Source: Phycicoccus sonneratiae (lineage in GTDB: Bacteria; Actinomycetota; Actinomycetes; Actinomycetales; Dermatophilaceae). From it: DNA of 64,000 nt. Shown piece after piece: positions 9,137 to 17,213 of this stretch. The stretch is from contig NZ_JAFDVD010000005.1 in NCBI RefSeq assembly GCF_016887965.1, positions 62,001-126,000 of the forward strand, in the 5' to 3' direction. The notes beneath the pieces are model-generated. The model worked only from the letters and a program-made list of their open reading frames with translations. It was not told where the DNA came from and made no database searches. The number at the start of each line of letters is the position of its first letter. Position 1 is the first letter of the stretch. The translations under genes and the position numbers were made by a program.

Positions 9137-9565
9137 TCACAGCTCGTCCCAGGCACCCAGCGTCTCGGGCGCGGCCCCGCGAGCGAACGCGGTCAGGACG
9201 TCCACGGCCCTCTCGAGGGTGACGATGACGTCGCCGGTGAATGCGCTGCTTCCCTCCACGATCGGGAGCTCGGCGACCTCTCGCGGCGGGACGCATCCGT
9301 CTCCCTGCAGCACGGCGGACTCCTCCGGGGACCGGAAGAGGTGGATCACCGCACGTCCCGACGCCACGGACAGCGCCAGCATCGGGTGCGGGTCCGTGCC
9401 GCGACTCACCTCGGTGTAGCCCTCGCCCCGCGCCGTCATGGAGCCCACGAACCGGAGGAACGTCTCGACGTCCGACGCGGTCCGGACGTGGTGGTGCCGG
9501 TCCGTACCGACCCAGCCCGACCAGTCGACGACTGCCGTGCGGTGACCTTCCACGGGCACCAGCAT
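9137..9565 (-). CDS. Small protein resembling Imm1-family immunity proteins
   Basis: 142 residues, acidic overall, no membrane segment. The layout is a short strand (HRTAVVDWSGWVG), a TASDVETFLRFVGS helix, a central beta region around MLALSVASGRAVIHLFRS, and a closing helix VDVLTAFARGAAPETLGAWDEL. That order, with a late ETLGAWDEL strand, resembles Imm1-type polymorphic-toxin immunity proteins as I remember them. It is a family-level guess by pattern, not a clear motif match. It follows another small gene (45-bp gap), which in turn is coupled to a truncated reading frame. The three could be the tail of a toxin-immunity cassette. Confidence 0.4.
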   Translation of the reverse strand: MLVPVEGHRTAVVDWSGWVGTDRHHHVRTASDVETFLRFVGSMTARGEGYTEVSRGTDPHPMLALSVASGRAVIHLFRSPEESAVLQGDGCVPPREVAELPIVEGSSAFTGDVIVTLERAVDVLTAFARGAAPETLGAWDEL

Positions 9566-9610
9566 GCCGGACGAGCACTGCCCGGCCCCCGCACCAGGGG
9601 CGTCCGGTGG

Positions 9611-9970
9611 TCAGGGCGACTCGTCGCGCGCTGCGGCCACCTCGTCCAGGATGCGGCGCAGGACGCCGACGGGCAGCACGAGCCCGACGTCCGCCGACTC
9701 GGGTCCGTCCTCGCCGAGGGTCATGTACAGGGTGTCGTCGGAGACGTGCCACCACACGTCGACCCCGGCGACCGTGCCGAGCCGGACGGCTCGGCGTCGG
9801 CGCCAGTCGGCGGCGGGCACCTCCGAGAGGCGCTGCCACTCCGCCGGGGTGGCCCGCACGTTCATCAGCCAGGACCGGCCCTCCAGGGTCACCACGACGA
9901 TGACGTCGCGCTCCGCCTCCTGGGTCTCGGCCCTGACCGCGATCTCCTCCACGGGGGCATCGTCCCTCAC
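9611..9970 (-). CDS. Hypothetical small cytoplasmic protein, possible immunity protein
   Basis: 119 residues from GTG 9970. I do not recognise the family. The protein is rich in Trp and acidic residues, with a beta-rich body (RDVIVVVTLEGRSWLMNVRA, then VWWHVSDDTLYMTLGED) and a final helix (VGVLRRILDEVAAARDE). The start is supported by a GTGA overlap with the stop of the upstream remnant at 9967, and by codon bias running through the junction. Size, soluble character and position between a truncated frame and an Imm1-like gene fit an immunity protein, but that is inference from context. A longer frame exists upstream but has arginine-rich shadow composition and is not believed. Confidence 0.5.
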   Translation of the reverse strand: MRDDAPVEEIAVRAETQEAERDVIVVVTLEGRSWLMNVRATPAEWQRLSEVPAADWRRRRAVRLGTVAGVDVWWHVSDDTLYMTLGEDGPESADVGLVLPVGVLRRILDEVAAARDESP

Positions 9971-10140
9971 TCCGCGCCGCCGGACCAGCCGTCGGTGTCG
10001 GGGAGTCGGCCGTCCGGGCGGCGCAGGTCCGTCATCATCTGCCGCTTCCCGTCGACCCCGGGCATCACCGTGGCGGTCTGCCACAGGCCCGCCGACCACG
10101 TGGAGACGTGGTCCTCGGCGAGCCTCCAGCACGACGCGTC
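9967..10140 (-). pseudogene. C-terminal remnant of an unidentified gene
   Basis: An open stretch of 57 codons ending in TGA at 9967-9969. It uses strongly G/C third positions like real genes here, yet has no credible start: the frame begins right after the TAG of the SGNH remnant. The sequence contains a tryptophan-rich helix-like part (CWRLAEDHVSTWSAGLWQTA) and ends DTDGWSGGAE. Its stop overlaps the GTG of the 119-residue gene as GTGA, the arrangement used for real operon partners in this window. I read it as the 3' end of a lost gene, perhaps a toxin. The parent family is not recognised. Confidence 0.5.
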
Positions 10141-10600
10141 CTAGCGGCTCGGCGCGACCCCGGCGGCTTGGAGGAGCGCGGCGATCCTCCGATGCCCCGC
10201 CGCGGAGGGGTGCGTGCCATCCGAGCCGATGAGGTCACCCGGCCAGGCGGTGCCGGAGGGACCGTTGAACGCACGGAGGAGGTCGACGCAGGAGGCGTGG
10301 TGTGCGGTCGCCACCTCCCACTCGGTCGCGTTGAAGGCGATCTCGATTTGGGCGGCGACCTTCGTGGCGATCGGTGGGCAGCAGACGTTGCCCGGCGGTC
10401 CGCCGAAGTCCGAGTACTGGGTGGTCAGGAGGACGGTGGTGGTGCGACCAGCCCGGAGCCTGTCCACCTCGGTCAGGATGGTGTCCAGGTTGGCGCGGTA
10501 GCGGCGAAGTTCTGTCTGCAGGCACGGCCCCACGAGCGCGGTCCACGACGCCTCGCGGTTGCCGTCGAAGAAGCCGCGGTCTCCGTCGCACGCGTCGTCG
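10141..10600 (-). pseudogene. SGNH/GDSL-type hydrolase, N-terminally truncated remnant
   Basis: The frame ends with TAG at 10141-10143 and can be read back to about 10600. The C-terminal block SDGTHPSAAGHRRIAALL contains the Asp-x-x-His catalytic pair (block V) of SGNH hydrolases, and the preceding part (REASWTALVGPCLQTELRRY, then TTTVLLTTQYSDF) matches the second half of secreted actinobacterial members. The nucleophile Ser (GDS block), the oxyanion Gly/Asn blocks and the signal peptide are missing, because near base 10600 the sequence switches to a gene fragment on the other strand. A GTG at 10533 lies inside the conserved region and is not a natural start. Intact family members are roughly 250-300 residues. 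Confidence 0.65.
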
Positions 10601-10692
10601 GCGGCGCCATCCCCGAGGACGTCCTGCTCGAGGCCGTCGACACCTCCTACGACCTCGTCGTCGCCAAGCTGCCGAAGAGGAAGCGCCCCTGA
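10600..10692 (+). pseudogene. MmcQ/YjbR-like protein, C-terminal fragment
   Basis: About 30 codons ending in TGA at 10690-10692 read AIPEDVLLEAVDTSYDLVVA followed by KLPKRKRP. The SYDLVVAxLPKR block is what I know as the C-terminus of many MmcQ/YjbR (COG2315) proteins, which are normally about 115-120 residues long. The upstream continuation of this frame is antisense to the SGNH remnant, so the rest of the gene is gone. The two fragments meet head to head near 10600. Identification rests on one short conserved block. Confidence 0.45.
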
Positions 10693-10797
10693 CCCGGAGC
10701 CGGCGGTCCTGGTCGGCGGGAGTCTGGACGTATCGGCCCGTCAGCGGGACACTCGGGGGGAGCCGCCGGTCACCAGCCCGGGGGCGGGAGGTCGGCC

Positions 10798-10989
10798 ATG
10801 GAGATCGTCCTGTGGTTCGTCGGGGTCATCCTCGCCGTCATCGTCCTCGTCGTGGTCGTCGACCGGAGGCGAGGGTCTTTCGGCCGGGGTGACGGTCCGC
10901 CGCCGGACATGAATATGACCAACCGCACCGGTGAGGGATACGCCGGGGACGTCAACGGACCCATGTCGAGCGGCGGTCCCGGCGGCTGA
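10798..10989 (+). CDS. Small single-pass membrane protein
   Basis: 63 residues. One N-terminal hydrophobic helix (residues about 3-20, rich in Val/Ile/Leu) is followed by a basic DRRRG stop-transfer and a hydrophilic Gly/Pro/Asn-rich tail ending MSSGGPGG. GGGAGG about 7 nt before the ATG is a good ribosome-binding site. The family is unknown; the topology suggests a short N-out or N-in anchor with an unstructured tail. It stands alone between the gene remnants and the DUF222 gene. Confidence 0.6.
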   Translation: MEIVLWFVGVILAVIVLVVVVDRRRGSFGRGDGPPPDMNMTNRTGEGYAGDVNGPMSSGGPGG

Positions 10990-11028
10990 CAGGCCGTCAA
11001 CGCAGGAACCGCTGGCCGACCGACCGGA

Positions 11029-12471
11029 TCAGGCCGGCACGCGGTGCTGGGGTTCGGTGGTGCGGGTGGCGCCGTTCGGGCCGTGCCAGGTGGTGGTGCC
11101 GTCGGGGGACAGGGCGGGTCGCCAGCGCTGGGTCTGCTTGAAGCGGTGGTGTCGTCGGCAGAGGGACTCGAGGTTGTCCGCCGTGGTGGTGCCGTCGGGC
11201 CAGGGTCTGGCGTGGTCGAGGTCGCAGCGTTCGGCGGGTCTGGTGCAGCCCCACATGCGGCAGGTGCCGTCGCGGGTCTTGACGAAGTCGCTGATGGCTG
11301 TGGGTGGGCGGTAGGCACTGGTGGTCAGGCTGGCGAGGGTGCCGGTGTCGGCCTCGAGCACGGCCCGGGAGACCTCCATCGGTAGGAGCTTCAGGAGGTT
11401 GGCGAGGGTGGCGGGCTCGACCCAGCCGAGACCGGGGATCTCGGTGCCGGAGACCGCGTACCCGGGCGAGACGACCGCCATGGTTCGGGCGATGTCGCCG
11501 TCGAGCTCGGCCGGCTCCTCGACCCAGGAGAGTTCCTCCCGGGAGGCGGGGTCGAGGTCGCCGTAGCGGACTTCCTCACCGGTGACCGCGTCGAACAGGG
11601 TGTCGTCGTCGTCCCACTCGACCCGGAACCGCCCACCCCTGGGTGTGGCGGGCGGCCGGTCGGTGACGACCGGAACCCCGAGGGTGACCTGGGCCGACAC
11701 CGTCACGTTCCGGAGGACCAGGTCGGCCAGCGCATCAGCGCGGGACTCCGGCACCGAGAGGGTGTCGTCGATCTGCCGGTACTCGCCCGCGAGGGAGTCG
11801 ACCGCGGACCACATCGCCGATGAGGTCGCGGTCGGCAGGGAAGCGAACCAGTCCGTCAGCCCGTCCACCCCGGCCCGGGTCTCCACGCACCGACCCCGCC
11901 GGGTCTTCGCGGCGTGCGCGGCCACCTGGTCCGCGGCCACCCGTCCCGCGACGCGTCGCGCCTCCCCGGTGACGCGGGCGGGGTCCATCGCGGGAAGCCG
12001 GCCCGCGAGCTCGGCATCGACCTGGACACACGCGTCGGCGTCGAGGCCGGCACACGCGTCGACGACCTTGTGCGCGGTCACCGCCGCCACGTCACCGGAG
12101 ACGAGCAGGTCGCGGACCGCCGGGAACCGCTCACCCAGGGCCGCACCGAGTGCGGCCTTGCGCCCCGCGACCCCCTCGGTCAGGCCGCAGGCCAGAGACA
12201 TCTCCGTCGCGGCCATCGCGTCGACGAACCCGAGCGGGTGCACCCGCTCCCACGGACCCGGTTCCCGCAGCGTCGTCTCCACCCGCGCACCCCACGCGCC
12301 CGCCACGGCCACCAGCGAGTCGGCCGCGTTCGCGAGCCCCTGCGCCTCACCCGCGAGCCCGAACGCATCCTCCGCCGACAGCCCCCGACCCCTGTCGGCG
12401 AGCTCACGACCCAGCGCCGCGCACTCCTCGCGCAGTGCCGCGATGCGCCTGCTGATCGTCCCCCTGTCCAT
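11029..12471 (-). CDS. DUF222 / 13E12-repeat protein with C-terminal HNH endonuclease domain
   Basis: 480 residues. The first two thirds are the helical DUF222 domain of the mycobacterial 13E12-repeat family. The last 80 residues hold an HNH nuclease: TRDGTCRMWGCTRPAERCDLDH, then NLESLCRRHHRFKQTQRW, with the two Cys pairs and the D-H and H-H motif residues present. These proteins occur in many copies across actinobacterial genomes. They are suspected mobile or gene-conversion elements, but their role is not settled. The ATG at 12471 follows a TAGACT hexamer at 5 nt, slightly short for a leaderless start. The gene lies in the accessory patch next to three gene remnants, which fits a mobile history. 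Confidence 0.85.
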   Translation of the reverse strand: MDRGTISRRIAALREECAALGRELADRGRGLSAEDAFGLAGEAQGLANAADSLVAVAGAWGARVETTLREPGPWERVHPLGFVDAMAATEMSLACGLTEGVAGRKAALGAALGERFPAVRDLLVSGDVAAVTAHKVVDACAGLDADACVQVDAELAGRLPAMDPARVTGEARRVAGRVAADQVAAHAAKTRRGRCVETRAGVDGLTDWFASLPTATSSAMWSAVDSLAGEYRQIDDTLSVPESRADALADLVLRNVTVSAQVTLGVPVVTDRPPATPRGGRFRVEWDDDDTLFDAVTGEEVRYGDLDPASREELSWVEEPAELDGDIARTMAVVSPGYAVSGTEIPGLGWVEPATLANLLKLLPMEVSRAVLEADTGTLASLTTSAYRPPTAISDFVKTRDGTCRMWGCTRPAERCDLDHARPWPDGTTTADNLESLCRRHHRFKQTQRWRPALSPDGTTTWHGPNGATRTTEPQHRVPA

Positions 12472-12541
12472 GCCTCAGTCTACCTCGAAGCACCGACAAC
12501 GGAAAGGCACATACACAGGTATTCGCCTGCAGCACAGCAAA

Positions 12542-12564
12542 GTTGCACCAGAATGCGGTGCAAC
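12542..12564 (-). terminator. Hairpin just after the ppc stop
   Basis: GTTGCACC (12542-12549) and GGTGCAAC (12557-12564) are perfect 8-bp arms with a 7-nt loop, 1 bp beyond the ppc stop. Read on the minus strand the stem is followed by TTTGCTGTG, a modest T-rich tract. The surrounding 12480-12560 stretch is noticeably more AT-rich than the rest of the window. Confidence 0.55.
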
Positions 12565-12565
12565 C

Positions 12566-15223
12566 TCACCCCGTGTTCTGGAGTCCCGCGGCCAGCCCGT
12601 TGACGGTCAGCAGCAGCGGCCGGTGCCACTCCGACCCCGCCTCCTCACCGGCCGACCGGAACTCCGCCAGCCCCCGCAGCAGCAGGTGGCTGAGCATGTC
12701 GACGAACGGCCGCCGCAGCCCGACGGCGGTGTGCAGGTGGGGCTTTCGCTCGAGCATCTCCGACTGGCCCAGGAGCTCCAGCACCATCCGCCGGGTCAGG
12801 GCGAGCTCCTCGAGCACGAGCGACGCCAGCTCGGGGCGACCGCCCAGCCGCAGGAACCCGGCCGCCAGCTCGTCGTCGGTCTTCGCGAGGCTCATCTCGG
12901 CGACGTCGACGAGGGCCGCGAACACCGGCCACTCCCGGTAGGCCTCGCGCGCCGGCTCCAGCGACGGCAGCGCCGCCAGCCCGCTTCCGAGCCCGTACCA
13001 CCCCGGCAGGTTGACCCGGGTCATCGACCACGCGAACACCCACGGGATGGCGCGGAGGTCATCGAGCGAGCGCCCGGACTCCGACCCCGACCGCCGCGAC
13101 GGACGCGAGCCCAGCCGCAGGTCGGCCAGCAGGTCGAGGGGGCTGGACATCGCGAAGAAGTCGGCGAACCCCGGCTGCTCGACGAGCGACCGGAAGGTCC
13201 GACGGCTCGCGGCGTCGACGGCCGACCCGACCTCCTCGAACCGCCCGAGCGCCGCGTCCCGCGACGCCGCGTGCGCGGGCGAGTCGGTGAGCAACACGGC
13301 CGAGGCCACCCGCTCGAGGTGCTGCTCGGCGATGCGCACGTCGGCGTAGCGCGCGAAGATCACCTCGCCCTGCTCGGTGACCTTGAAGCGCCCGTCGACC
13401 GACCCGGTCGGCTGCGCGGCGATGGCCCGGTGCAGCGGTCCGCCGCCGCGTCCCAGCGACCCGCCCCGGCCGTGGAAGAGCGTCAGCTCCACGGAGTGAC
13501 GGGCCGCCCACGCGACGAGCCCCACCTGGGCCCGGTGCAGCGCCAGGGTGGCCGATGCCGGCCCGACGTCCTTCGCCGAGTCGGAGTACCCGAGCATCAC
13601 CTCGACCCGCCGCTCGACCCCGGAGAGCCACGACGCCGTCGACGGCAGCGCCACCCACGCCTCGAGGGTGCGGTCCGCGGCGTCGAGGTCGGCGCCGGTC
13701 TCGAAGAGCGGCACGACGTCGAGCGACAGCGGCCGGTCGCCCACGGCGAGACGGGCCAGCGCCCGCACCGCCACGAGGTCGGCCGCCGACTGGCTGAACG
13801 AGACGACGTAGCGCCCGCACGAGCGCCGGCCCCACCGCTGCTGGAGCCAGGCCATGACCCGCAGGGTGTCGAGCACCTCGCGGGTGGCGCCCTCGGGCGT
13901 CCCCTCGAGCTCCGGCCACCCGTCGACGGCGAGCCGGTCGAGCAGCTCGGCGTCGTCCGCCGCGGCCTCCGCGTCGGCCGGCCGGTCACCGTCCGGCAGC
14001 ATCCCGAGGACGTCGACGAGCGCCGCCCGGTGCACCGACGAGTGCTGGCGCACCTCGAGCTCGGCGAGGTGGAAGCCGAAGGTCTGCACCATCCAGACGA
14101 CGTCCTGGAGCTCGCCGAACGCGGTGCGCGCGTCACCGGCCGCGACGAGCGAGTCCTGGACGAGCCGGAGGTCCTCGAGCGCCTCGTCGGGACCCGGGTA
14201 CGCCACGCCGGCCCGCTCGTCACGCGTCGCCGCCAGCCGGGCCGCGACGACGAGCAGCTTCTGCCGGTGCGGCTCGTTGGGGGAGTCCTTGGTGACCTCG
14301 GCGAGCAGCCGGGGGTGGGCGGCGGCGTCGTTGGCGAGCGCGTCGCGCAGGGCCGCGGTCGGGGGCGTCGACTCCTCGTCGACGGTGATCATCCGCGCCA
14401 CCCGGTCGACGGCGTCGTGGAGGATCTCGAGGGCCTGGTCGGCGTGCGCCCGCACGGTCTCGCGGGTGACCTCGGCGGTGACGAACGGGTTGCCGTCGCG
14501 GTCGCCGCCGACCCACGAGCCGAAGCGCACGATGGGCGGAAGCGGTGTCTCGCCGGGGCGCACGTCGCCGCCGAACGCGGCCTCGACGGCCCGCTGGAAC
14601 CGCGGCACCGCGTGGATGAGCGACTGCCGGAACACCGTGAGGACGGTCTTCACCTCGTCGGCCGGGGTCGGCCGGGTGATCCGCAGCGTCGAGGTGCGCT
14701 GGAGGATGTCGATGTCCTCGAGCATCCGGCGCCGTGCCCTGGCCCGCTCGGACGGTCCCGACCCCGGGTCGTCGTGCGCGTCGAGGTGCTCGGCAATGCG
14801 CCGCAGGGCCGAGGCCACCGCCCGGCGCCGCGCCTCCGTGGGGTGGGCGGTGAGCACCGGGTGGATGCGCATCCGCTCGACCCGCTCACGGGCGTCCGGG
14901 CCGGCCGCCGCGACCGCCGGCCCGATGTCGCCGGTGTCGGCGCCGCCGCCGTACTCGCCGTCCTCGCTGCGCAGCGACCGCGCCCGGTGGCGCTCCTCGG
15001 CGAGGTTCGTCAGGTGCAGGTGCACGGTGAGCAGCCGGGCGATGCGGGCCGTCGTGTCCGGGTCGAGGGCCGCGACGAGCGCCGCCGGGTCGCCCTCCTC
15101 CTCGCCGCGGCACCGGCGCTCGAGGGCGTCGGTGACCTCGAGGAGATCGGCCCGTCCGGACTCCTCGACGACCTGTCGGTGGAGGCTGGTCAGCAGGGAG
15201 AGGTCCTCGAGCATGCTCGCCAT
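12566..15223 (-). CDS. ppc: Phosphoenolpyruvate carboxylase
   Basis: 885 residues from ATG 15223, the normal size. Seen: LTAHPTEARRR with the catalytic His, GSWVGGDRDGNPFVT, the FHGRGGSLGRGGGP phosphate-binding loop, the QGEVI segment and the invariant C-terminal QNTG. The enzyme makes oxaloacetate from PEP and bicarbonate, refilling the TCA cycle; it works as a cytosolic tetramer, usually activated by acetyl-CoA and inhibited by aspartate. A TACGCT -10 element 7 nt before the ATG, with no ribosome-binding site, points to a leaderless message. A second in-frame ATG lies three codons later. The gene diverges from terC. Confidence 0.97.
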   Translation of the reverse strand: MASMLEDLSLLTSLHRQVVEESGRADLLEVTDALERRCRGEEEGDPAALVAALDPDTTARIARLLTVHLHLTNLAEERHRARSLRSEDGEYGGGADTGDIGPAVAAAGPDARERVERMRIHPVLTAHPTEARRRAVASALRRIAEHLDAHDDPGSGPSERARARRRMLEDIDILQRTSTLRITRPTPADEVKTVLTVFRQSLIHAVPRFQRAVEAAFGGDVRPGETPLPPIVRFGSWVGGDRDGNPFVTAEVTRETVRAHADQALEILHDAVDRVARMITVDEESTPPTAALRDALANDAAAHPRLLAEVTKDSPNEPHRQKLLVVAARLAATRDERAGVAYPGPDEALEDLRLVQDSLVAAGDARTAFGELQDVVWMVQTFGFHLAELEVRQHSSVHRAALVDVLGMLPDGDRPADAEAAADDAELLDRLAVDGWPELEGTPEGATREVLDTLRVMAWLQQRWGRRSCGRYVVSFSQSAADLVAVRALARLAVGDRPLSLDVVPLFETGADLDAADRTLEAWVALPSTASWLSGVERRVEVMLGYSDSAKDVGPASATLALHRAQVGLVAWAARHSVELTLFHGRGGSLGRGGGPLHRAIAAQPTGSVDGRFKVTEQGEVIFARYADVRIAEQHLERVASAVLLTDSPAHAASRDAALGRFEEVGSAVDAASRRTFRSLVEQPGFADFFAMSSPLDLLADLRLGSRPSRRSGSESGRSLDDLRAIPWVFAWSMTRVNLPGWYGLGSGLAALPSLEPAREAYREWPVFAALVDVAEMSLAKTDDELAAGFLRLGGRPELASLVLEELALTRRMVLELLGQSEMLERKPHLHTAVGLRRPFVDMLSHLLLRGLAEFRSAGEEAGSEWHRPLLLTVNGLAAGLQNTG

Positions 15224-15230
15224 GCCGGCC

Positions 15231-15236
15231 AGCGTA
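15231..15236 (-). promoter_or_regulatory. -10 element of a leaderless promoter, ppc
   Basis: TACGCT on the minus strand, 7 nt before the ATG at 15223. Confidence 0.6.
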
Positions 15237-15277
15237 GGAGGGTGCGGACGCCGTGCGTCGAGGCGTCCACCCGCCGT

Positions 15278-15283
15278 TAGGCT
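15278..15283 (+). promoter_or_regulatory. -10 element of a leaderless promoter, terC
   Basis: TAGGCT, 6 nt before the GTG at 15290. This supports the GTG rather than the ATG five codons later as the start. Confidence 0.6.
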
Positions 15284-15289
15284 GGCGCG

Positions 15290-16309
15290 GTGCACCCTGC
15301 CCTGATGCCGACGGCCACGCCCGACCTCGACCTGGCCCCGTGGGTGTGGTGGGTGACGATCGGCGTCGCCGCGGCCGTCCTCGCCTTCGACGTCGTGATG
15401 ATCGCCCGCCGGCCGCACCGGCCCTCGACCCGTGAGGTGTCCCTGGCGCTGGCCGTCTACGTCGGCGCGGCCGTCCTCTTCGGGCTCGGGATGTGGCTCT
15501 TCGCCGGCGGCCAGCTGGCGGGGGAGTACTTCGCGGGGTGGCTCACCGAGTACTCGCTCTCGGTCGACAACCTCTTCATCTTCCTGCTCATCATGGCCAA
15601 GTTCGCGGTGCCCGAGAAGCTCCAGCAGTTCGCGCTGATGGTCGGCATCGTCATCGCGATCATCCTGCGGGGCATCTTCATCGCCGTCGGCGCCGCCGCG
15701 ATCGACAACTTCAGCTGGGTCTTCTACATCTTCGGCGCCTTCCTCATCTACACCGCCGTCAAGCTCGCCCGGGAGGGGGAGAGCGACGACGACGAGTTCG
15801 AGGAGAACCGCTTCATGAAGTTCATGGAGAAGCGCTTCCCGGCAACCAAGGACTACGACGGCACCAAGCTGTTCTCCAAGGAGACCGGCAAGCGCCTGGC
15901 CACCCCGCTGTTCTTCGTCATCCTGGCGCTCGGCACCACCGACCTGCTCTTCGCCCTCGACTCGATCCCGGCGATCTACGGTCTGACCCGCGAGCCGTAC
16001 ATCGTGCTCGTCGCCAACCTCTTCGCGCTGATGGGCCTGCGCCAGCTGTACTTCCTCATCGGCGGCCTGCTCAAGAAGCTCATCTACCTGAGCATCGGCC
16101 TCGCGGTCCTGCTCGCCTTCATCGGCGTCAAGCTGCTGCTCCACGCGCTGCACACCAACGAGCTGCCGTTCCTCAACGGGGGCGAGAACGTCGACGTCCC
16201 GGAGATCCCGATCGCCGTCTCGCTCGGCGCGATCGTCGTCATCCTCGGCGTCACCACGGTCGCCAGCCTCTGGCGCACCCGGCGCCACCCCGAGCTGATC
16301 GACGACTGA
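15290..16309 (+). CDS. TerC-family integral membrane protein
   Basis: 339 residues with about nine membrane segments. The two conserved acidic motifs of the family are present: SLSVDNLFIFLLIM near residue 90 and GTTDLLFALDSIPAI near residue 215. A charged cytoplasmic loop (REGESDDDEFEENRFMKF) lies between them. TerC proteins are linked to tellurite resistance and, in several bacteria, to manganese export and loading of secreted metalloproteins. No other ter gene is nearby, so a manganese-related housekeeping role is more likely than tellurite resistance; that is inference. Confidence 0.9.
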   Translation: MHPALMPTATPDLDLAPWVWWVTIGVAAAVLAFDVVMIARRPHRPSTREVSLALAVYVGAAVLFGLGMWLFAGGQLAGEYFAGWLTEYSLSVDNLFIFLLIMAKFAVPEKLQQFALMVGIVIAIILRGIFIAVGAAAIDNFSWVFYIFGAFLIYTAVKLAREGESDDDEFEENRFMKFMEKRFPATKDYDGTKLFSKETGKRLATPLFFVILALGTTDLLFALDSIPAIYGLTREPYIVLVANLFALMGLRQLYFLIGGLLKKLIYLSIGLAVLLAFIGVKLLLHALHTNELPFLNGGENVDVPEIPIAVSLGAIVVILGVTTVASLWRTRRHPELIDD

Positions 16310-16321
16310 GCCGCCGGCCGC

Positions 16322-17197
16322 TCAGGTCGCCGCCGACTCCGCGGGGTCCTTGCGGGCACCGAGCCCGAGGACGAGGGCCGAGGCGGCCACGACGAGCCCC
16401 ATCCCGAGCAGCTGGGTCGGGTGCAGCCGCTGGCCGAGGACGAGCAGACCGGCCAGCGCCGCGGCCGCGGGCTCGAGGCTGAGGAGGATGCCGAAGACCT
16501 GCGCCCGCAGCCGGCGCAGGGCGAGCAGCTCGAGCGAGTACGGAAGCACCGACGAGAGCACGGCGATGCCGAAGCCCTTGGCGAGCACCTCCGGGGTCCA
16601 CGAGGCGACGCTCCCGAGGCCGAACGGCAGGGTGACGACGGTCGCGAAGACCATGGCCAGCGCGAGCCCCTCGAGCTTCGGGAACTCGGCGCCGGTCCGC
16701 CCGGAGAGCACGATGTACGCCGCCCAGAAGCCACCGGCGGTGAGGGCCAAGAGGATCCCCGTCCACTCGAGCTCGGCGAGCGGCACGTCCAGGGCCTCGG
16801 AGATGAGGACGACGCCGCCGGCGGCCGCGAGCACCGCGACCCCGTCGAGCACCCGCCGCGACAGGGCGGCCGCCAGCGACAGCGGCCCGATGAACTCGAT
16901 GGTCACCGCGACGCCGATGGGCAGGTGCGCCAGCGAGCCGTAGAACGCGAAGTTCATCAGCCCGAGCGCGACCCCGAACGCCGCGACCGTCGTCCACGCC
17001 CGTCGCGAGTGCCCGCGCCACCGGGGCCGGACGACGAGCAGCAGCAGGGCGGTCGCGAAGAGTAGTCGGATGACGACCGAGCCACCGGCCCCGACGGCCG
17101 GCACGAGGGTCGCGGCGAGCGCCCCGCCGAACTGGACCGAGACGATCCCCGCGAGCACGAGCACCGGGGCGGGGACCCGGTCGGCGGCGGACGTCAC
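16322..17197 (-). CDS. EamA-type (RhtA-like) drug/metabolite transporter
   Basis: 291 residues, ten predicted membrane helices in two EamA repeats. The first repeat contains YGSLAHLPIGVAVTIEFIGPL, and the second ends with PAAAALAGLLVLGQRLHPTQ, a hallmark of RhtA-like amino-acid (threonine/homoserine) exporters. Substrate is not certain. GTG 17197 is supported by TAGCCT 6 nt upstream. The gene converges on terC with 12 bp between the stops and no clear terminator. Confidence 0.85.
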   Translation of the reverse strand: MTSAADRVPAPVLVLAGIVSVQFGGALAATLVPAVGAGGSVVIRLLFATALLLLVVRPRWRGHSRRAWTTVAAFGVALGLMNFAFYGSLAHLPIGVAVTIEFIGPLSLAAALSRRVLDGVAVLAAAGGVVLISEALDVPLAELEWTGILLALTAGGFWAAYIVLSGRTGAEFPKLEGLALAMVFATVVTLPFGLGSVASWTPEVLAKGFGIAVLSSVLPYSLELLALRRLRAQVFGILLSLEPAAAALAGLLVLGQRLHPTQLLGMGLVVAASALVLGLGARKDPAESAAT

Positions 17198-17203
17198 CGC
17201 GTC

Positions 17204-17209
17204 AGGCTA
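17204..17209 (-). promoter_or_regulatory. -10 element of a leaderless promoter, EamA transporter
   Basis: TAGCCT on the minus strand, 6 nt before the GTG at 17197, just beyond the 3' end of the hydrolase gene. Confidence 0.6.
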
Positions 17210-17213
17210 GCCA

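Noticed and set aside
8961-9839. A 292-codon minus-strand frame downstream of uvrB
   Set aside because: Its translation is Arg/Pro-rich shadow of the two small genes in another frame, and it overlaps the end of uvrB.
10141-10143. TAG read-through or recoding joining the SGNH frame to the following 57 codons
   Set aside because: The SGNH domain ends naturally at this TAG and the following codons are unrelated to SGNH proteins; nothing suggests stop-codon recoding here.
10533-10535. GTG 10533 as a true start of a 130-residue SGNH protein
   Set aside because: It lies inside conserved domain sequence, has no ribosome-binding site or TANNNT element, and the product would lack the catalytic Ser block.
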